Below are positions 55,961-64,000 of a DNA stretch of 64,000 nt, piece after piece. The translations under genes were made by a program, and so were the position numbers. The stretch spans positions 62,001-126,000 of the forward strand of contig NZ_JADKPV010000005.1 in NCBI RefSeq assembly GCF_015351395.1. Direction: 5' to 3'. Each line of letters opens with the position of its first letter. Position 1 is the first letter of the stretch. Under the pieces are notes generated by a model. It was given only the letters and a program-made list of their open reading frames with translations, searched no databases and was not told the origin of the DNA. This stretch comes from Savagea serpentis. Lineage in GTDB: Bacteria > Bacillota > Bacilli > Bacillales_A > Planococcaceae.

Positions 55961-57260
55961 CAAATAATTGATACATAACCATTGCACTCGCAATGACTTC
56001 TTGATTATGAACGAAATCAAAACTGAATTTAACAGAACGTCGACTTAAATGCAAAATACGCGACTTGACTAACACGCGGCCACCGAGAGGGACTTGTTTA
56101 ACAAAGTAAACGGTTAAACTTTCTGGCACCCCTTCGCTCCTTTTATTTTGCTTTAACAGTTGACTACCAAATTCAGTTAATATTGTCGTCAATGCGCCAT
56201 ATGACAACGCTCCGAAATGATTCGTCAATTGCGGCGTCACAGTGAACGCTAATGATGTCGGGTCTTCTGGGACATCCGCCATTTGGTTACGCACGATGTC
56301 ATCAATCGTTTCGCCTTGCTGTGGTTGGCGCTGCGCCATTTGAAATGCCTTTAAAACATCACGTCGACTAATAATTCCTTCTAAATAATCATCGCGATCG
56401 ACTACCGGTGTTAAGTCAACACCTTCCCAAATCATATTATGTCCAGCCGCAGCTACCGTCATTTTGTCATTGACAGTGACAGGATGAGTAGACATGACGT
56501 CTCGAATGAGTAAATGTTCTTCTTTTCCTACAGCGTCACGACTCGTTACAATTCCGACAAGTTTTTTATTTTCATCGATAACAGGATAACCAGAATGAGC
56601 TGATTTACGATTTACCTGATTGAAATATTCAATCGTATCAGACGGCTCAAAATAAATTGTTTTTTCTAAAGGTGTAATAATATCTTCTACGAGCAAAATT
56701 TCTTTTTCAATCAATTGATCGTAAATTGCACGATTCAACATCGTCGCAACAGTGAATGTATCATAACTTGTAGATATGATTGGCATATCGAGTTCATCCG
56801 CAATTCGTTTAGCACTTTCCGCTGTATCGAAACCACCTGTAATTAAAATTGCCGCTCCTGCGTTGAGCGCACTTTCATGAGCACGTTCACGGTTACCGAC
56901 AATTAAAAGACTTCCCGCATCAATATATTTCTCCATGTCAGGTAGTTGCATCGCACCGATAACAAATTTCGTCAATGTTTTATGAAGACCGTTACGACCA
57001 CCTAATACTTGGCCATCGACAATATTGACGACTTCAGCAAACGTTAACTTTTCAATATTTTCTTTTTTCTTTTTTTCAATTCGAATCGTTCCGACTCGTT
57101 CGATCGTGTTAACGAGCTTTTGATTTTCTGCCTCTTTAATTGCTCGGTAAGCCGTTCCTTCACTGACAGAAAGTGCTCGTGCTACTTGACGAACGGATAT
57201 TTTTTCTCCGACTTCCAATCCTTCAATATATCTGAGGATCTGTTCATGTTTCGTAGCCAT
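55953..57260 (-). CDS. ytoI: YtoI-like regulator: HTH, DRTGG, CBS pair and hotdog domain
   Basis: A 435-aa multidomain protein. It has an N-terminal winged helix (SVRQVARALSVSEGTAYRAIKEAE), a DRTGG domain (about 70-185), two CBS domains (about 195-310, including GYPVIDENKKLVGIVTSRDA) and a C-terminal hotdog/MaoC-type fold (about 330-435). CBS domains usually sense adenosine nucleotides. The ligand and function are unknown for this family. It lies 62 nt after ytkL, with a hairpin between. Confidence 0.88.
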   Translation of the reverse strand: MATKHEQILRYIEGLEVGEKISVRQVARALSVSEGTAYRAIKEAENQKLVNTIERVGTIRIEKKKKENIEKLTFAEVVNIVDGQVLGGRNGLHKTLTKFVIGAMQLPDMEKYIDAGSLLIVGNRERAHESALNAGAAILITGGFDTAESAKRIADELDMPIISTSYDTFTVATMLNRAIYDQLIEKEILLVEDIITPLEKTIYFEPSDTIEYFNQVNRKSAHSGYPVIDENKKLVGIVTSRDAVGKEEHLLIRDVMSTHPVTVNDKMTVAAAGHNMIWEGVDLTPVVDRDDYLEGIISRRDVLKAFQMAQRQPQQGETIDDIVRNQMADVPEDPTSLAFTVTPQLTNHFGALSYGALTTILTEFGSQLLKQNKRSEGVPESLTVYFVKQVPLGGRVLVKSRILHLSRRSVKFSFDFVHNQEVIASAMVMYQLFEK

Positions 57261-57285
57261 CGGTTCATCCTTCCTCTTTTCGACT

Positions 57286-57322
57286 GAAGAAGAACACCTC
57301 GTGATGCGAGGTGTTCTTCTTC
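57286..57322 (-). terminator. Hairpin between ytkL and ytoI
   Basis: A perfect 16-bp stem with a 5-nt loop directly follows the ytkL stop. There is no long T-tract on the minus strand. I read it as a terminator from stem strength only. Confidence 0.65.
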
Positions 57323-58003
57323 TTATAATTCGAGCATTGCGCCCACTTGCATAATATTGACCTCTGCATGCTCCACCAAATTTTTAAAGTTGTCTGGGTT
57401 TTGACGAATAGGTGGGAATGTATCGTAATGAACAGGTACAACGATTTTCGGTTTTAACATGCTCACTGCCAATGCCGCATCTTCTGGTCCCATTGTGAAA
57501 TTATCTCCAATCGGTACAAAAGCGACATCGATTTCATTTGTGCGACCGATGATTTCCATATCGCCAAATACAGAAGTATCTCCTGCGTGATACACTGTTT
57601 TTCCTTCGGCATAAAGTAGAATACCTGCAGGCATCCCTGTATAAATAATTTCGCCGTCTTCTGTTGTATAAGACGAACTATGAAATGCTTGCGTATATTT
57701 TAATTTTCCGAATTCAAATTCAAAGGCACCCCCGATATTCATTCCATGCGTATCGAGTCCTTGTTGACCGAGATAAATCGCTAATTCATTTGGCGCGATC
57801 ACTTTCGCTCCACTCGCTTTCGCAATTTCAACTGTATCTCCTACATGATCGTTATGACCGTGCGTCAATAAAATGTAATCAGGTTTTTGCTCTTCTACTT
57901 TCAAGTCGGTTAATGTATTTCCATTAATAAATGGATCAATTAATAATGTTAAACCGTTCGTTTCAATTTTGACAATCGAGTGTCCATGATAAGATAGTTT
58001 CAT
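57323..58003 (-). CDS. ytkL: Metal-dependent hydrolase, UPF0173 (YtkL-like)
   Basis: A 226-aa metallo-beta-lactamase-fold protein with the metal site [20 protein letters not shown] and [10 protein letters not shown], of the UPF0173 family. The substrate is unknown. The start is ATG 58003, just before a 222-bp stretch without genes up to ald (58004-58224), which holds the ald terminator and otherwise plain AT-rich sequence. Confidence 0.91.
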   Translation of the reverse strand: MKLSYHGHSIVKIETNGLTLLIDPFINGNTLTDLKVEEQKPDYILLTHGHNDHVGDTVEIAKASGAKVIAPNELAIYLGQQGLDTHGMNIGGAFEFEFGKLKYTQAFHSSSYTTEDGEIIYTGMPAGILLYAEGKTVYHAGDTSVFGDMEIIGRTNEIDVAFVPIGDNFTMGPEDAALAVSMLKPKIVVPVHYDTFPPIRQNPDNFKNLVEHAEVNIMQVGAMLEL

Positions 58004-58180
58004 CTTACACTAGCCTCCCCTATACATAATCATTCTAATTGTTCCTACAACTCATACTTCTACTGTATAACAGATTGGACAAAAATGCACCTTTTCTTTC
58101 TCCTTGTATCGCGTTTCCTTTTCTATGCTTTCATTCTTATTTTCTGTTCTTTATTCTATTATTTTCAAATAACAAAACAG

Positions 58181-58212
58181 AAAAAAACTGTGAAACGATT
58201 GCGTTCCACAGT
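58181..58212 (-). terminator. ald terminator
   Basis: An ACTGTG-x-AACG stem with one mismatch is followed by TTTTTTT on the minus strand, 13 nt past the ald stop. Confidence 0.85.
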
Positions 58213-58224
58213 CTGTATCTATAT

Positions 58225-59340
58225 TTATTGTAACAAAGTTAATGGATCTACGTATTGTAAGTCTTGCGCTTCCGCGATTGCACGATAGGTCACTTCACCT
58301 TTGTACGTGTTCAAGCCGAGACGTAATGATTCATCGTCTAAACATGCTCGTTCTAATCCTTTGTTTGCAATTTGAAGCGCGTAAGGAATTGTTACATTTG
58401 TTAAAGCCATCGTCGATGTACGTGGTACAGCTCCTGGCATATTCGCAACTGCATAGTGAATAACGTCATGCTTCACATGTATCGGATTGTCATGTGTCGT
58501 AATACGGTCAGACGTTTCAAAAATACCGCCCTGGTCAATCGCAATATCGACGAGTACAGAACCTGGTTGCATTTTTTTGACCATCTCTTCTGTCACTAAC
58601 TTCGGTGCACGCGCCCCTGGAATGAGGACTGCTCCAATAACGAGATCTGATTCAGCAACCGCTGCTTCAATATTGTATGGATTGGACACTAAAGTTTGGA
58701 TGCTATTGCCGAAAATTTCGTCTAATTGGCGAAGACGATCAACCGATAAGTCAAGTACATTGACATGTGCTCCGAGACCGATTGCGACACGTGCCGCGTT
58801 CGCACCAGCCTGTCCGCCACCGATAATCGTTACTCGACCGCGGTCGACACCTGTTACACCCGCGAGTAAAATTCCTTTTCCACCTTTTGTTTTCTCTAAA
58901 TATTGTGAACCGATTTGTGTTGCCATACGCCCGGCTACTTCACTCATCGGTGCTAGAAGTGGAAGTGAGCGATTCGGCATTTGAACTGTTTCATATGCAA
59001 CACCTGTTACACCCGTTTCTAACAATTTCTTCGTTAATTTTAATTCCGGTGCTAAATGTAAATAAGCGAAAATGATTAAGCCTTCACGGAAATATTGATA
59101 TTCGTCTTCAGTTGGTTCTTTTACTTTCAATACCATGTCAACGTCCCATGCATCTTTCGCATGAGTGGCGATTGTCGCTCCCGCTTCACGGTACTCCTCA
59201 TCTGTAAAGCCTGACCCTTCGCCTGCATTCGTCTCGACGATCACTGTATGACCGTTCGTCACGAGGTTGTGAGTGCCTGCTGGTGTCATTGCCACACGAT
59301 TTTCACTATTCAGTAACTCTTTTGGCACACCTATTCTCAT
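58225..59340 (-). CDS. ald: Alanine dehydrogenase
   Basis: Reversible NAD-dependent deamination of alanine to pyruvate. The 371-aa protein has the N-terminal MRIGVPKE, the catalytic lysine in DMVLKVKEP, the NAD motif [13 protein letters not shown] and the [23 protein letters not shown] block. ATG 59340 has AAGGAGG 9 nt upstream. The frame runs on to 59400 without a ribosome site. It has its own promoter and terminator and is divergent from uspA. Confidence 0.96.
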   Translation of the reverse strand: MRIGVPKELLNSENRVAMTPAGTHNLVTNGHTVIVETNAGEGSGFTDEEYREAGATIATHAKDAWDVDMVLKVKEPTEDEYQYFREGLIIFAYLHLAPELKLTKKLLETGVTGVAYETVQMPNRSLPLLAPMSEVAGRMATQIGSQYLEKTKGGKGILLAGVTGVDRGRVTIIGGGQAGANAARVAIGLGAHVNVLDLSVDRLRQLDEIFGNSIQTLVSNPYNIEAAVAESDLVIGAVLIPGARAPKLVTEEMVKKMQPGSVLVDIAIDQGGIFETSDRITTHDNPIHVKHDVIHYAVANMPGAVPRTSTMALTNVTIPYALQIANKGLERACLDDESLRLGLNTYKGEVTYRAIAEAQDLQYVDPLTLLQ

Positions 59341-59400
59341 CTTATTCTTCCTCCTTAAACGTAGCCGTTCATCCTTCTTCATAAGACGACTATTCAACAT

Positions 59401-59429
59401 ATTTTAGGGCATCGAAATCATTATTTCAA
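59401..59429 (-). promoter_or_regulatory. ald promoter
   Basis: TTGAAA (59424-59429), a 17-nt spacer and TAAAAT (59401-59406) on the minus strand. Confidence 0.65.
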
Positions 59430-59490
59430 CCATTGTTAACGAATAAATTATCAAAATCTTCACAATCGGTAAAATATGTTTAAACAATTT

Positions 59491-59519
59491 TTGTATTTCC
59501 AATAAAAAAGGAGTACAAT
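59491..59519 (+). promoter_or_regulatory. uspA promoter
   Basis: TTGTAT (59491-59496), a 17-nt spacer and TACAAT (59514-59519), 40 nt before the start codon. Confidence 0.65.
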
Positions 59520-59558
59520 AGCATTAGGTTAAATAATAAAAAATGGAGTTGATTGGAA

Positions 59559-60002
59559 ATGACAATGAAATACTCACACATTCTCGTAGCAGTGGATGGT
59601 TCACCAGAAGCGAAACATGCATTTGAAAAAGCAATCGAAATCGCAAAACGTAACGGCGCAACTTTACATCTTGCAAACGTAATTGACACTCGTTCATACG
59701 CTGCAGTGGAAGCGTACGACCGTACAATTGCAGAACGTGCACAAGAGTTCGCTGAAGATTTACTCGGCGACTACTCAACGCAAGCGAAAGAAGCTGGTGT
59801 GGATGCAGTTGAAATCCACGTCGAGTACGGAAATCCAAAAACATTAATTCCACGCGACTTATCGAAAAAAGTGGAAGCGGACTTAATCGTCTGTGGTGCT
59901 ACAGGACTTAACAAAGTGGAACGCTTCTTAATTGGTAGCGTTTCAGAAAACATCGTACGTTCTGCACATTGTGACGTTTTAGTCGTTCGTTCTGACGCTT
60001 AA
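59559..60002 (+). CDS. Universal stress protein, UspA family
   Basis: A 147-aa cytoplasmic Usp-domain protein. It has an early hydrophobic strand with VAVDGS and the ATP-binding pattern G-x2-G-x9-G-S (GATGLNKVERFLIGS), so it is of the nucleotide-binding type. Usp proteins help survival under starvation or energy stress. The specific role is unknown. ATG 59559 is preferred, with GGAG 10 nt upstream. An in-frame TTG at 59553 is too close to it. It is monocistronic. Confidence 0.9.
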   Translation: MTMKYSHILVAVDGSPEAKHAFEKAIEIAKRNGATLHLANVIDTRSYAAVEAYDRTIAERAQEFAEDLLGDYSTQAKEAGVDAVEIHVEYGNPKTLIPRDLSKKVEADLIVCGATGLNKVERFLIGSVSENIVRSAHCDVLVVRSDA

Positions 60003-60010
60003 TCTCAAGT

Positions 60011-60057
60011 AAAAAACGTGTTGTCTTTCACTTCTAGTGAAACGCAACACGTTTTTT
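60011..60057. terminator. Bidirectional terminator between uspA and ytxK
   Basis: AAAAACGTGTTG/CAACACGTTTTT encloses a second TTTCAC/GTGAAA stem, with A/T runs on both sides. It serves both convergent genes. Confidence 0.92.
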
Positions 60058-60059
60058 TA

Positions 60060-60947
60060 TTAAAGACGTTTTGTGGACTCGTGTACTTTGGCAAAAAAAC
60101 GAGCCATCGCATTCGCATCAGATAAATCAGGTACTGTCGCAAGTAAAACTTCTTTTTTCTGTTTTTTCTTTTCAATGACGAGCACACTCTTTCCTTGATT
60201 CGCATCTTTAAATAAAGTAGCAGGTAATTGGAAAAGTGCACTAATTGTCCCTTCTTTTTTGAAAAACGGATACAGTAAATCAGATTGTTCCGATGAGAAT
60301 AAATGATTCGGAACGAGCAACACCGCAACACCATCTTCTTTTAAATAGTTTAATGTTTGTTCAATAAATAAATGATGAGCATATGCGTGGCCTTCTGCTG
60401 GCATGAGACGGTAATTCAAACCATTTTCGTCATCTGGATAGTAACCAACTGGTAAATCGCTCACAATGACATCGACTGGATCGATATAAAGTGGACGTAA
60501 ACTATCTTGACAATAATACGTAATCGGTTGTTCGATTAAATCGCTTGCTGCCGCTCCGATACGAAGAAGTAAATCATCAATCTCTACTCCGTACCCTTGC
60601 ATTATCTTATGTTGTAAATGATTCATCACCGTTAATAATAAATTGCTCGTACCTACTGCTAAATCTGCAATGACGAGTTCTTTTTTCTGTTCTGTCCATT
60701 TTTCAACAAAATAACTCATTAACATACCGAGCGCATCAGGCGTCATTTGATGATGCGATTGTGTTGATTGCTTCATCCCTTTAATAAGCGCAAGTTGTAC
60801 AGCTTTGCGGCGCTCTTCCTTCGTTCCTATTTTCTCTGCGTCGTTCAGTTGTTCTAAACGAGTGAGTAAATGTTCTAAATAAGCGACGCCTTCTTTTTCG
60901 TCAGATTCTTCGTCCAATTGATGAAATAATGTTTCTACTGTTGACAT
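60060..60947 (-). CDS. ytxK: Class I SAM-dependent methyltransferase (YtxK-like)
   Basis: A 295-aa Rossmann-fold methyltransferase resembling the HsdM/N6-adenine type. The SAM-binding motif is VIADLAVGTSNLLL, and SDLPVGYYP stands where N6-methylases have (N/D)PPY. The catalytic motif is therefore modified (DLPVGY). No specificity subunit or nuclease is nearby, so it is a housekeeping methyltransferase of unknown substrate rather than a restriction system. ATG 60947 has AGGAGG upstream. It follows the sppA-RDD pair, with 56 nt between, on the same strand. Confidence 0.87.
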   Translation of the reverse strand: MSTVETLFHQLDEESDEKEGVAYLEHLLTRLEQLNDAEKIGTKEERRKAVQLALIKGMKQSTQSHHQMTPDALGMLMSYFVEKWTEQKKELVIADLAVGTSNLLLTVMNHLQHKIMQGYGVEIDDLLLRIGAAASDLIEQPITYYCQDSLRPLYIDPVDVIVSDLPVGYYPDDENGLNYRLMPAEGHAYAHHLFIEQTLNYLKEDGVAVLLVPNHLFSSEQSDLLYPFFKKEGTISALFQLPATLFKDANQGKSVLVIEKKKQKKEVLLATVPDLSDANAMARFFAKVHESTKRL

Positions 60948-61003
60948 CGTTATTCCTCCTGTTGAAAAATGACAAGGCGATGGAAACACCTTGTCATCTG
61001 TCA

Positions 61004-61537
61004 TTATTGTACTTCTGGTTGTTCGACCCTGTTCGTCGGAATCGCCGGTTCTCGGAAGATTGGCTGATGCTTTAACGCATACGTATCTTCATAGACGACG
61101 ACTGTATCCGCAATTAAATCATGCACCGCTTCTTTCTTCGGTAAGAAAGGAATCGATAAATACGGAAGGACGAGTAAACGTGAAATGAACCGTCCGATCA
61201 CTTCTCGGAAAAATACTTGCTTCCATGTTAACGGTGTGTCAAATGCTGATTTCACTTGAATTCCAACAATCATTTTACCGAGTGTCTGCCCTAACTTTTT
61301 CGTCATAATAGCGAAGTAAAGGAAGGCGATGATGAATAATGTAATTCGGTACGGAGTGAAAAATAAAAACCACCCTTTGCTCAATGACCACCCGAACCAT
61401 TTAAACAACGGTTTCACTAAAATAGCGCCGATCGCATTGACCGTTAACATATCGAGGACAAATGCCCAAAAACGAACCCAAAAACCAGCGTATTTCAATT
61501 CATATTGATCGGCTGTCGTCGCTTGTCGTTCTATCAT
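61004..61537 (-). CDS. RDD-domain membrane protein (SppI-like)
   Basis: A 177-aa membrane protein with three hydrophobic segments and the RDD pattern (YAGFWVRFWAFVLDMLTVNAIG, then KKLGQTLGKMIVGIQV). In B. subtilis the RDD protein YteJ/SppI is encoded next to sppA and inhibits the SppA protease. The same arrangement here, 14 nt apart on one strand, suggests that role. It is inferred from synteny. ATG 61537 has GAGGAGG upstream. Confidence 0.82.
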   Translation of the reverse strand: MIERQATTADQYELKYAGFWVRFWAFVLDMLTVNAIGAILVKPLFKWFGWSLSKGWFLFFTPYRITLFIIAFLYFAIMTKKLGQTLGKMIVGIQVKSAFDTPLTWKQVFFREVIGRFISRLLVLPYLSIPFLPKKEAVHDLIADTVVVYEDTYALKHQPIFREPAIPTNRVEQPEVQ

Positions 61538-61551
61538 TTGTATTCCTCCTC

Positions 61552-62559
61552 TCAATATTCACCGTATAAGTACATCATGCGTGGTGCGCCATTATCGCTC
61601 AACAATTTCGCGACCATCTGTGTTTCAAAGTCCGGACGTAACATTTGTTGCATTTTTAAGCCGAATAATGAAGCGAATCCTTGGTTTTGTGAATAAGAGA
61701 ATACTTGTGCATTTTCTAATCCGAAGTCTTTTTTCAACGCTTCAATCACTTCTGCACGTTTGGCAAATTCATCTGCTAAACCTGCTTCAATCGCTTGGCG
61801 ACCGTTCATAATACGTCCGTCTGCTACTTTCTTTACATCTGCGACTGACATTTCACGGCCTTGTGCGATAATTTCAACGAAACGTTCATATGAATCGTTC
61901 AGCATTTCTTGCAATAAATTACGCTCGCGATCTGTCATCGCACGGTTCGGGCTCATCATATCTTTAAATTCGCCTGATTTGATCGTGTTGAATGAAATCC
62001 CTACTTTTTCTGCAAGTTCACTATAATTCATCGCTTGCATAATGACACCGATTGATCCTGTAATCGTTTCACGGTTGACGAAGATTTTATCAGCGGGTGC
62101 ACTAATATAATACCCACCTGACGCTGCCATTCCACCCATTGACACGTAAATTGGAATTTCACGTTCTTCTTGAATAGCGATTAACGCATCATAAATGTCT
62201 GCCGATTCTAACACGCCACCACCTGGGCTGTTCACAGCGAGCACGATTCCTTTTACAGAATCATCTTCACGAATATCTTGGAGCTGCTTCATGAAAAATG
62301 TATGGTCATAACCTGAGCTAAACATGCCTGTTGCGCCTAAATCTTGAATAGCGCCATCTACTTCTAACACGGCGATTCGATTTGTTGCGTCTCCTTTTTC
62401 AAGTACTTTAATCCCTGTATTCGTTAATGCTTCTTCTTGGATTTCTTCCATCGCTGTTGAAAAATCAGTCGTGACAAATGACCAGACAACATTGACTGCA
62501 ATAGAAATAAAAATCAGTGCTGCAACTGTAATCAAAGCGATAATTTGTTTTAATTTCAT
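61552..62559 (-). CDS. sppA: Signal peptide peptidase SppA
   Basis: A membrane-anchored serine protease that degrades leftover signal peptides and helps in envelope stress. The 335-aa protein has one N-terminal membrane anchor (about 5-30) and a ClpP-like fold with NSPGGGV. The nucleophile serine is in MGGMAASGGYYIS and the catalytic lysine in TIKSGEFKDM. ATG 62559 has AGGAG 8 nt upstream. The in-frame TTG at 62565 is too close. The RDD gene follows directly. Confidence 0.95.
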   Translation of the reverse strand: MKLKQIIALITVAALIFISIAVNVVWSFVTTDFSTAMEEIQEEALTNTGIKVLEKGDATNRIAVLEVDGAIQDLGATGMFSSGYDHTFFMKQLQDIREDDSVKGIVLAVNSPGGGVLESADIYDALIAIQEEREIPIYVSMGGMAASGGYYISAPADKIFVNRETITGSIGVIMQAMNYSELAEKVGISFNTIKSGEFKDMMSPNRAMTDRERNLLQEMLNDSYERFVEIIAQGREMSVADVKKVADGRIMNGRQAIEAGLADEFAKRAEVIEALKKDFGLENAQVFSYSQNQGFASLFGLKMQQMLRPDFETQMVAKLLSDNGAPRMMYLYGEY

Positions 62560-62588
62560 CTTCAATTCTCCTCATTTTCTGTCTATCC

Positions 62589-63794
62589 TTACAATAATTC
62601 ACTAAAGCTCGCTACTTTTTCGCGTTTTGTAGAAATAACGACTTCTCGTTCATTCACTGCTTCTGTAATTAATTCTTCGAAATCTACTTGCCCTTCAAAA
62701 TGCTCTACTTTATCGAGGCGCGGCTTCGTCGTCGGATTCGCTGGTGTGAAAATCGTACAACAATCTTCGTAAGGACGTATCGATATGTCATACGTTCCAA
62801 TATGCTCGGAAGTTTCAATAATTTCACTTTTATCGAATGTGACGAGCGGACGAATGATCGGTGTTGCGGTTACTGCGTTGATCGCTGTCATACTTTCTAA
62901 CGTTTGACTTGCGACTTGTCCGATACTTTCCCCTGTTACAATCCCGAGTAAACCACGCTCTTCTCGTACCCGGTCTGCAATGCGCATCATGAGTCGACGT
63001 GTCACCGTCATCGTCAAGTTCGCTGGAATTTTTTCATCGATTAACTTTTGAATTTTCGTAAATGGAATGACATGCACTTTAATCGTCGGTCCGAACTTCG
63101 ATAAATGTTCCGCGAGGTCGAGCACTTTTTCTTTCGCTAAGTCACTCGTATATGGCGGACTCGCAAAGTGAATCGCCTCTAAAGCAACACCGCGCTTCAT
63201 CATGTAATAACCTGCGACCGGACTGTCAATTCCTCCTGATAACATGAGCAAAGAACGCCCGCTTGAACCGACTGGGAAACCTCCTGGACCTTTGTACACT
63301 TCACTTGAAATGTAAGCCGCATCGCGACGAATGTCGACATGAAGTACGAAATCAGGATTTTTCATTTGAGCGGTTAACTCTGGGTAGTTGCGCAACGCAT
63401 GTGCACCGATCCATTGTTGAATTTGTTGAGACGTTTTGCCATACGTTTTATCGGCACGTTTCGCTTCCACTTTAAATGTTTTTCCCGTTAAGTCTTTCAT
63501 ACTCAATACATCGAGGACGAGCTTTTCAATCGCTTCGTCTGTCCGTTCTGTACGTGCAATCGGGCTGTAAGAATGAATACCGAAAACATGCTGCAAACGT
63601 TGAAGCACTTCTTCAATCTCCGATTCATCTTCCGCTCGAATAAACATACGATCTCGCTCCGCATGAACAGAAACCGTTTCTAAATCTTTCGTTTGAAACT
63701 TCACATTTTTACGTAAACGTTGTACGAATAAGTTACGATTGCGCCCTTTGAGCGATAATTCTCCGTAACGAACTAAAATTTCATTCCATTTCAT
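62589..63794 (-). CDS. thiI: tRNA 4-thiouridine synthetase ThiI
   Basis: Adenylates U8 of tRNA for sulfur insertion and feeds thiamine thiazole synthesis. The 401-aa protein has an N-terminal ferredoxin-like region, a THUMP domain (about 60-165) and a PP-loop ATPase with LMLSGGIDSPVAGYYMMKRG. It lacks the C-terminal rhodanese domain of E. coli ThiI, as usual in Firmicutes, so the persulfide comes straight from the cysteine desulfurase encoded 11 nt upstream. Confidence 0.97.
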   Translation of the reverse strand: MKWNEILVRYGELSLKGRNRNLFVQRLRKNVKFQTKDLETVSVHAERDRMFIRAEDESEIEEVLQRLQHVFGIHSYSPIARTERTDEAIEKLVLDVLSMKDLTGKTFKVEAKRADKTYGKTSQQIQQWIGAHALRNYPELTAQMKNPDFVLHVDIRRDAAYISSEVYKGPGGFPVGSSGRSLLMLSGGIDSPVAGYYMMKRGVALEAIHFASPPYTSDLAKEKVLDLAEHLSKFGPTIKVHVIPFTKIQKLIDEKIPANLTMTVTRRLMMRIADRVREERGLLGIVTGESIGQVASQTLESMTAINAVTATPIIRPLVTFDKSEIIETSEHIGTYDISIRPYEDCCTIFTPANPTTKPRLDKVEHFEGQVDFEELITEAVNEREVVISTKREKVASFSELL

Positions 63795-63805
63795 TGTTCA
63801 TTTCC

Positions 63806-64000
63806 TCACTTTACTTGTTCATTTAATGCTGTTAAAGCATGTAATAATCGATCGATATCTGATCCATTCGTTGTCGTACCAAAACTGATACGAATGATGC
63901 CAGCTGCCCATTCTTTTGAAATGCCGAGCGCCTCCGCTACATGACTAATTGATCCATCTAGCGAACTACAAGCACTCGACGTCGACACAATGATGTCCCT
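63806..64000 (-). CDS. Cysteine desulfurase, NifS/IscS-like (C-terminal fragment at window edge)
   Basis: The C-terminal 64 residues of a pyridoxal-phosphate cysteine desulfurase that runs off the right edge. The active-site loop VSTSSACSS holds the persulfide-forming cysteine, and RISFGTTTNGSDID is the conserved C-terminal strand. Adjacent to thiI, as B. subtilis nifZ is, it most likely supplies sulfur to ThiI for 4-thiouridine. The annotated start would lie outside the window. Confidence 0.9.
   Translation of the reverse strand, partial: RDIIVSTSSACSSLDGSISHVAEALGISKEWAAGIIRISFGTTTNGSDIDRLLHALTALNEQVK

Noticed and set aside
58004-58180. Small plus-strand ORFs rich in Phe and Leu between ytkL and ald
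   Set aside because: They lack ribosome sites and overlap the ald terminator, and their composition reflects T-rich spacer DNA.
60060-60947. DNA adenine methyltransferase of a restriction or phage-defence system
   Set aside because: The motif IV is altered (DLPVGY), no specificity or nuclease gene is adjacent, and the locus matches the chromosomal ytxK position.
1-64000. CRISPR arrays, tRNA or rRNA genes, insertion sequences, large repeats
   Set aside because: None seen on reading both strands. Repeats noticed are limited to terminators, the shared nosD/phoP motif and paralogous NosL or ABC segments.

Overview
The window is one uninterrupted stretch of low-GC (about 40% by eye) Gram-positive chromosome, densely packed and mostly read from the minus strand. 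The right-hand two thirds (rplT to nifS-like) closely follow the Bacillus subtilis gene order infC-rpmI-rplT / thrS / dnaI-dnaB-nrdR / gapB / coaE-mutM-polA / phoPR / mdh-icd-citZ / pyk-pfkA-accAD / dnaE / nrnA-ytpI-ytoI-ytkL / ald / ytxK / sppA / thiI. With strong GGAGG ribosome sites, frequent TTG starts and Bacillus-type leader RNAs, this points to Bacillales (perhaps a Planococcaceae/Caryophanaceae relative). I cannot name a species. No tRNA, rRNA, IS element, prophage or CRISPR array is visible.

Layout. 1-4041: recQ (cut by the left edge) and the head-to-head phospholipid genes pssA and psd, the latter leading a psd-dedA-tatD operon. 4064-7987: a copper-delivery region with two NosL lipoproteins and a coupled nosD-nosL-nosY-nosF operon but no nosZ. 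8113-14014: cydABCD, cytochrome bd and its ABC exporter. 14015-15942: katA behind a PerR-like box. 15950-18092: the oxygen-sensor chemoreceptor HemAT coupled to a DUF368 membrane protein. 18192-25968: trhO, a PdaC-like deacetylase, ferredoxin-NADP reductase, a DUF6509-like protein, a Ca-type P-ATPase and an MDR oxidoreductase. 26022-27325: an XRE regulator, dimeric dUTPase and a YsdA-like protein.

27341-31156 holds the infC operon, with an L20-type leader and an AUU start for IF3, and thrS with a complete T-box. 31153-39498 is replication and repair (dnaI, dnaB, nrdR, coaE, mutM, polA) plus gapB behind two CcpN-like boxes. 39467-41627 is phoPR, with a PhoR that lacks its outer sensor domain. 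41812-50760 is central carbon metabolism (mdh, icd, citZ, pyk, pfkA, accA, accD), followed by a GntR regulator beside accDA and a DnaE with a degenerate PHP domain. 54537-64000 is nrnA, ytpI, ytoI, ytkL, ald, uspA, ytxK, an RDD protein with sppA, and the thiI/cysteine desulfurase pair for sulfur transfer to tRNA.

The left third reads as a respiratory and oxygen-response neighbourhood: copper-enzyme maturation, high-affinity oxidase, catalase and oxygen taxis side by side. I found no convincing wholly new multi-gene system. The least explained items are the NosZ-less nos operon with its His-rich NosL paralogue, an 18-bp perfect palindrome at the trhO promoter, a sequence shared upstream of nosD and phoP, and the sensorless PhoR.
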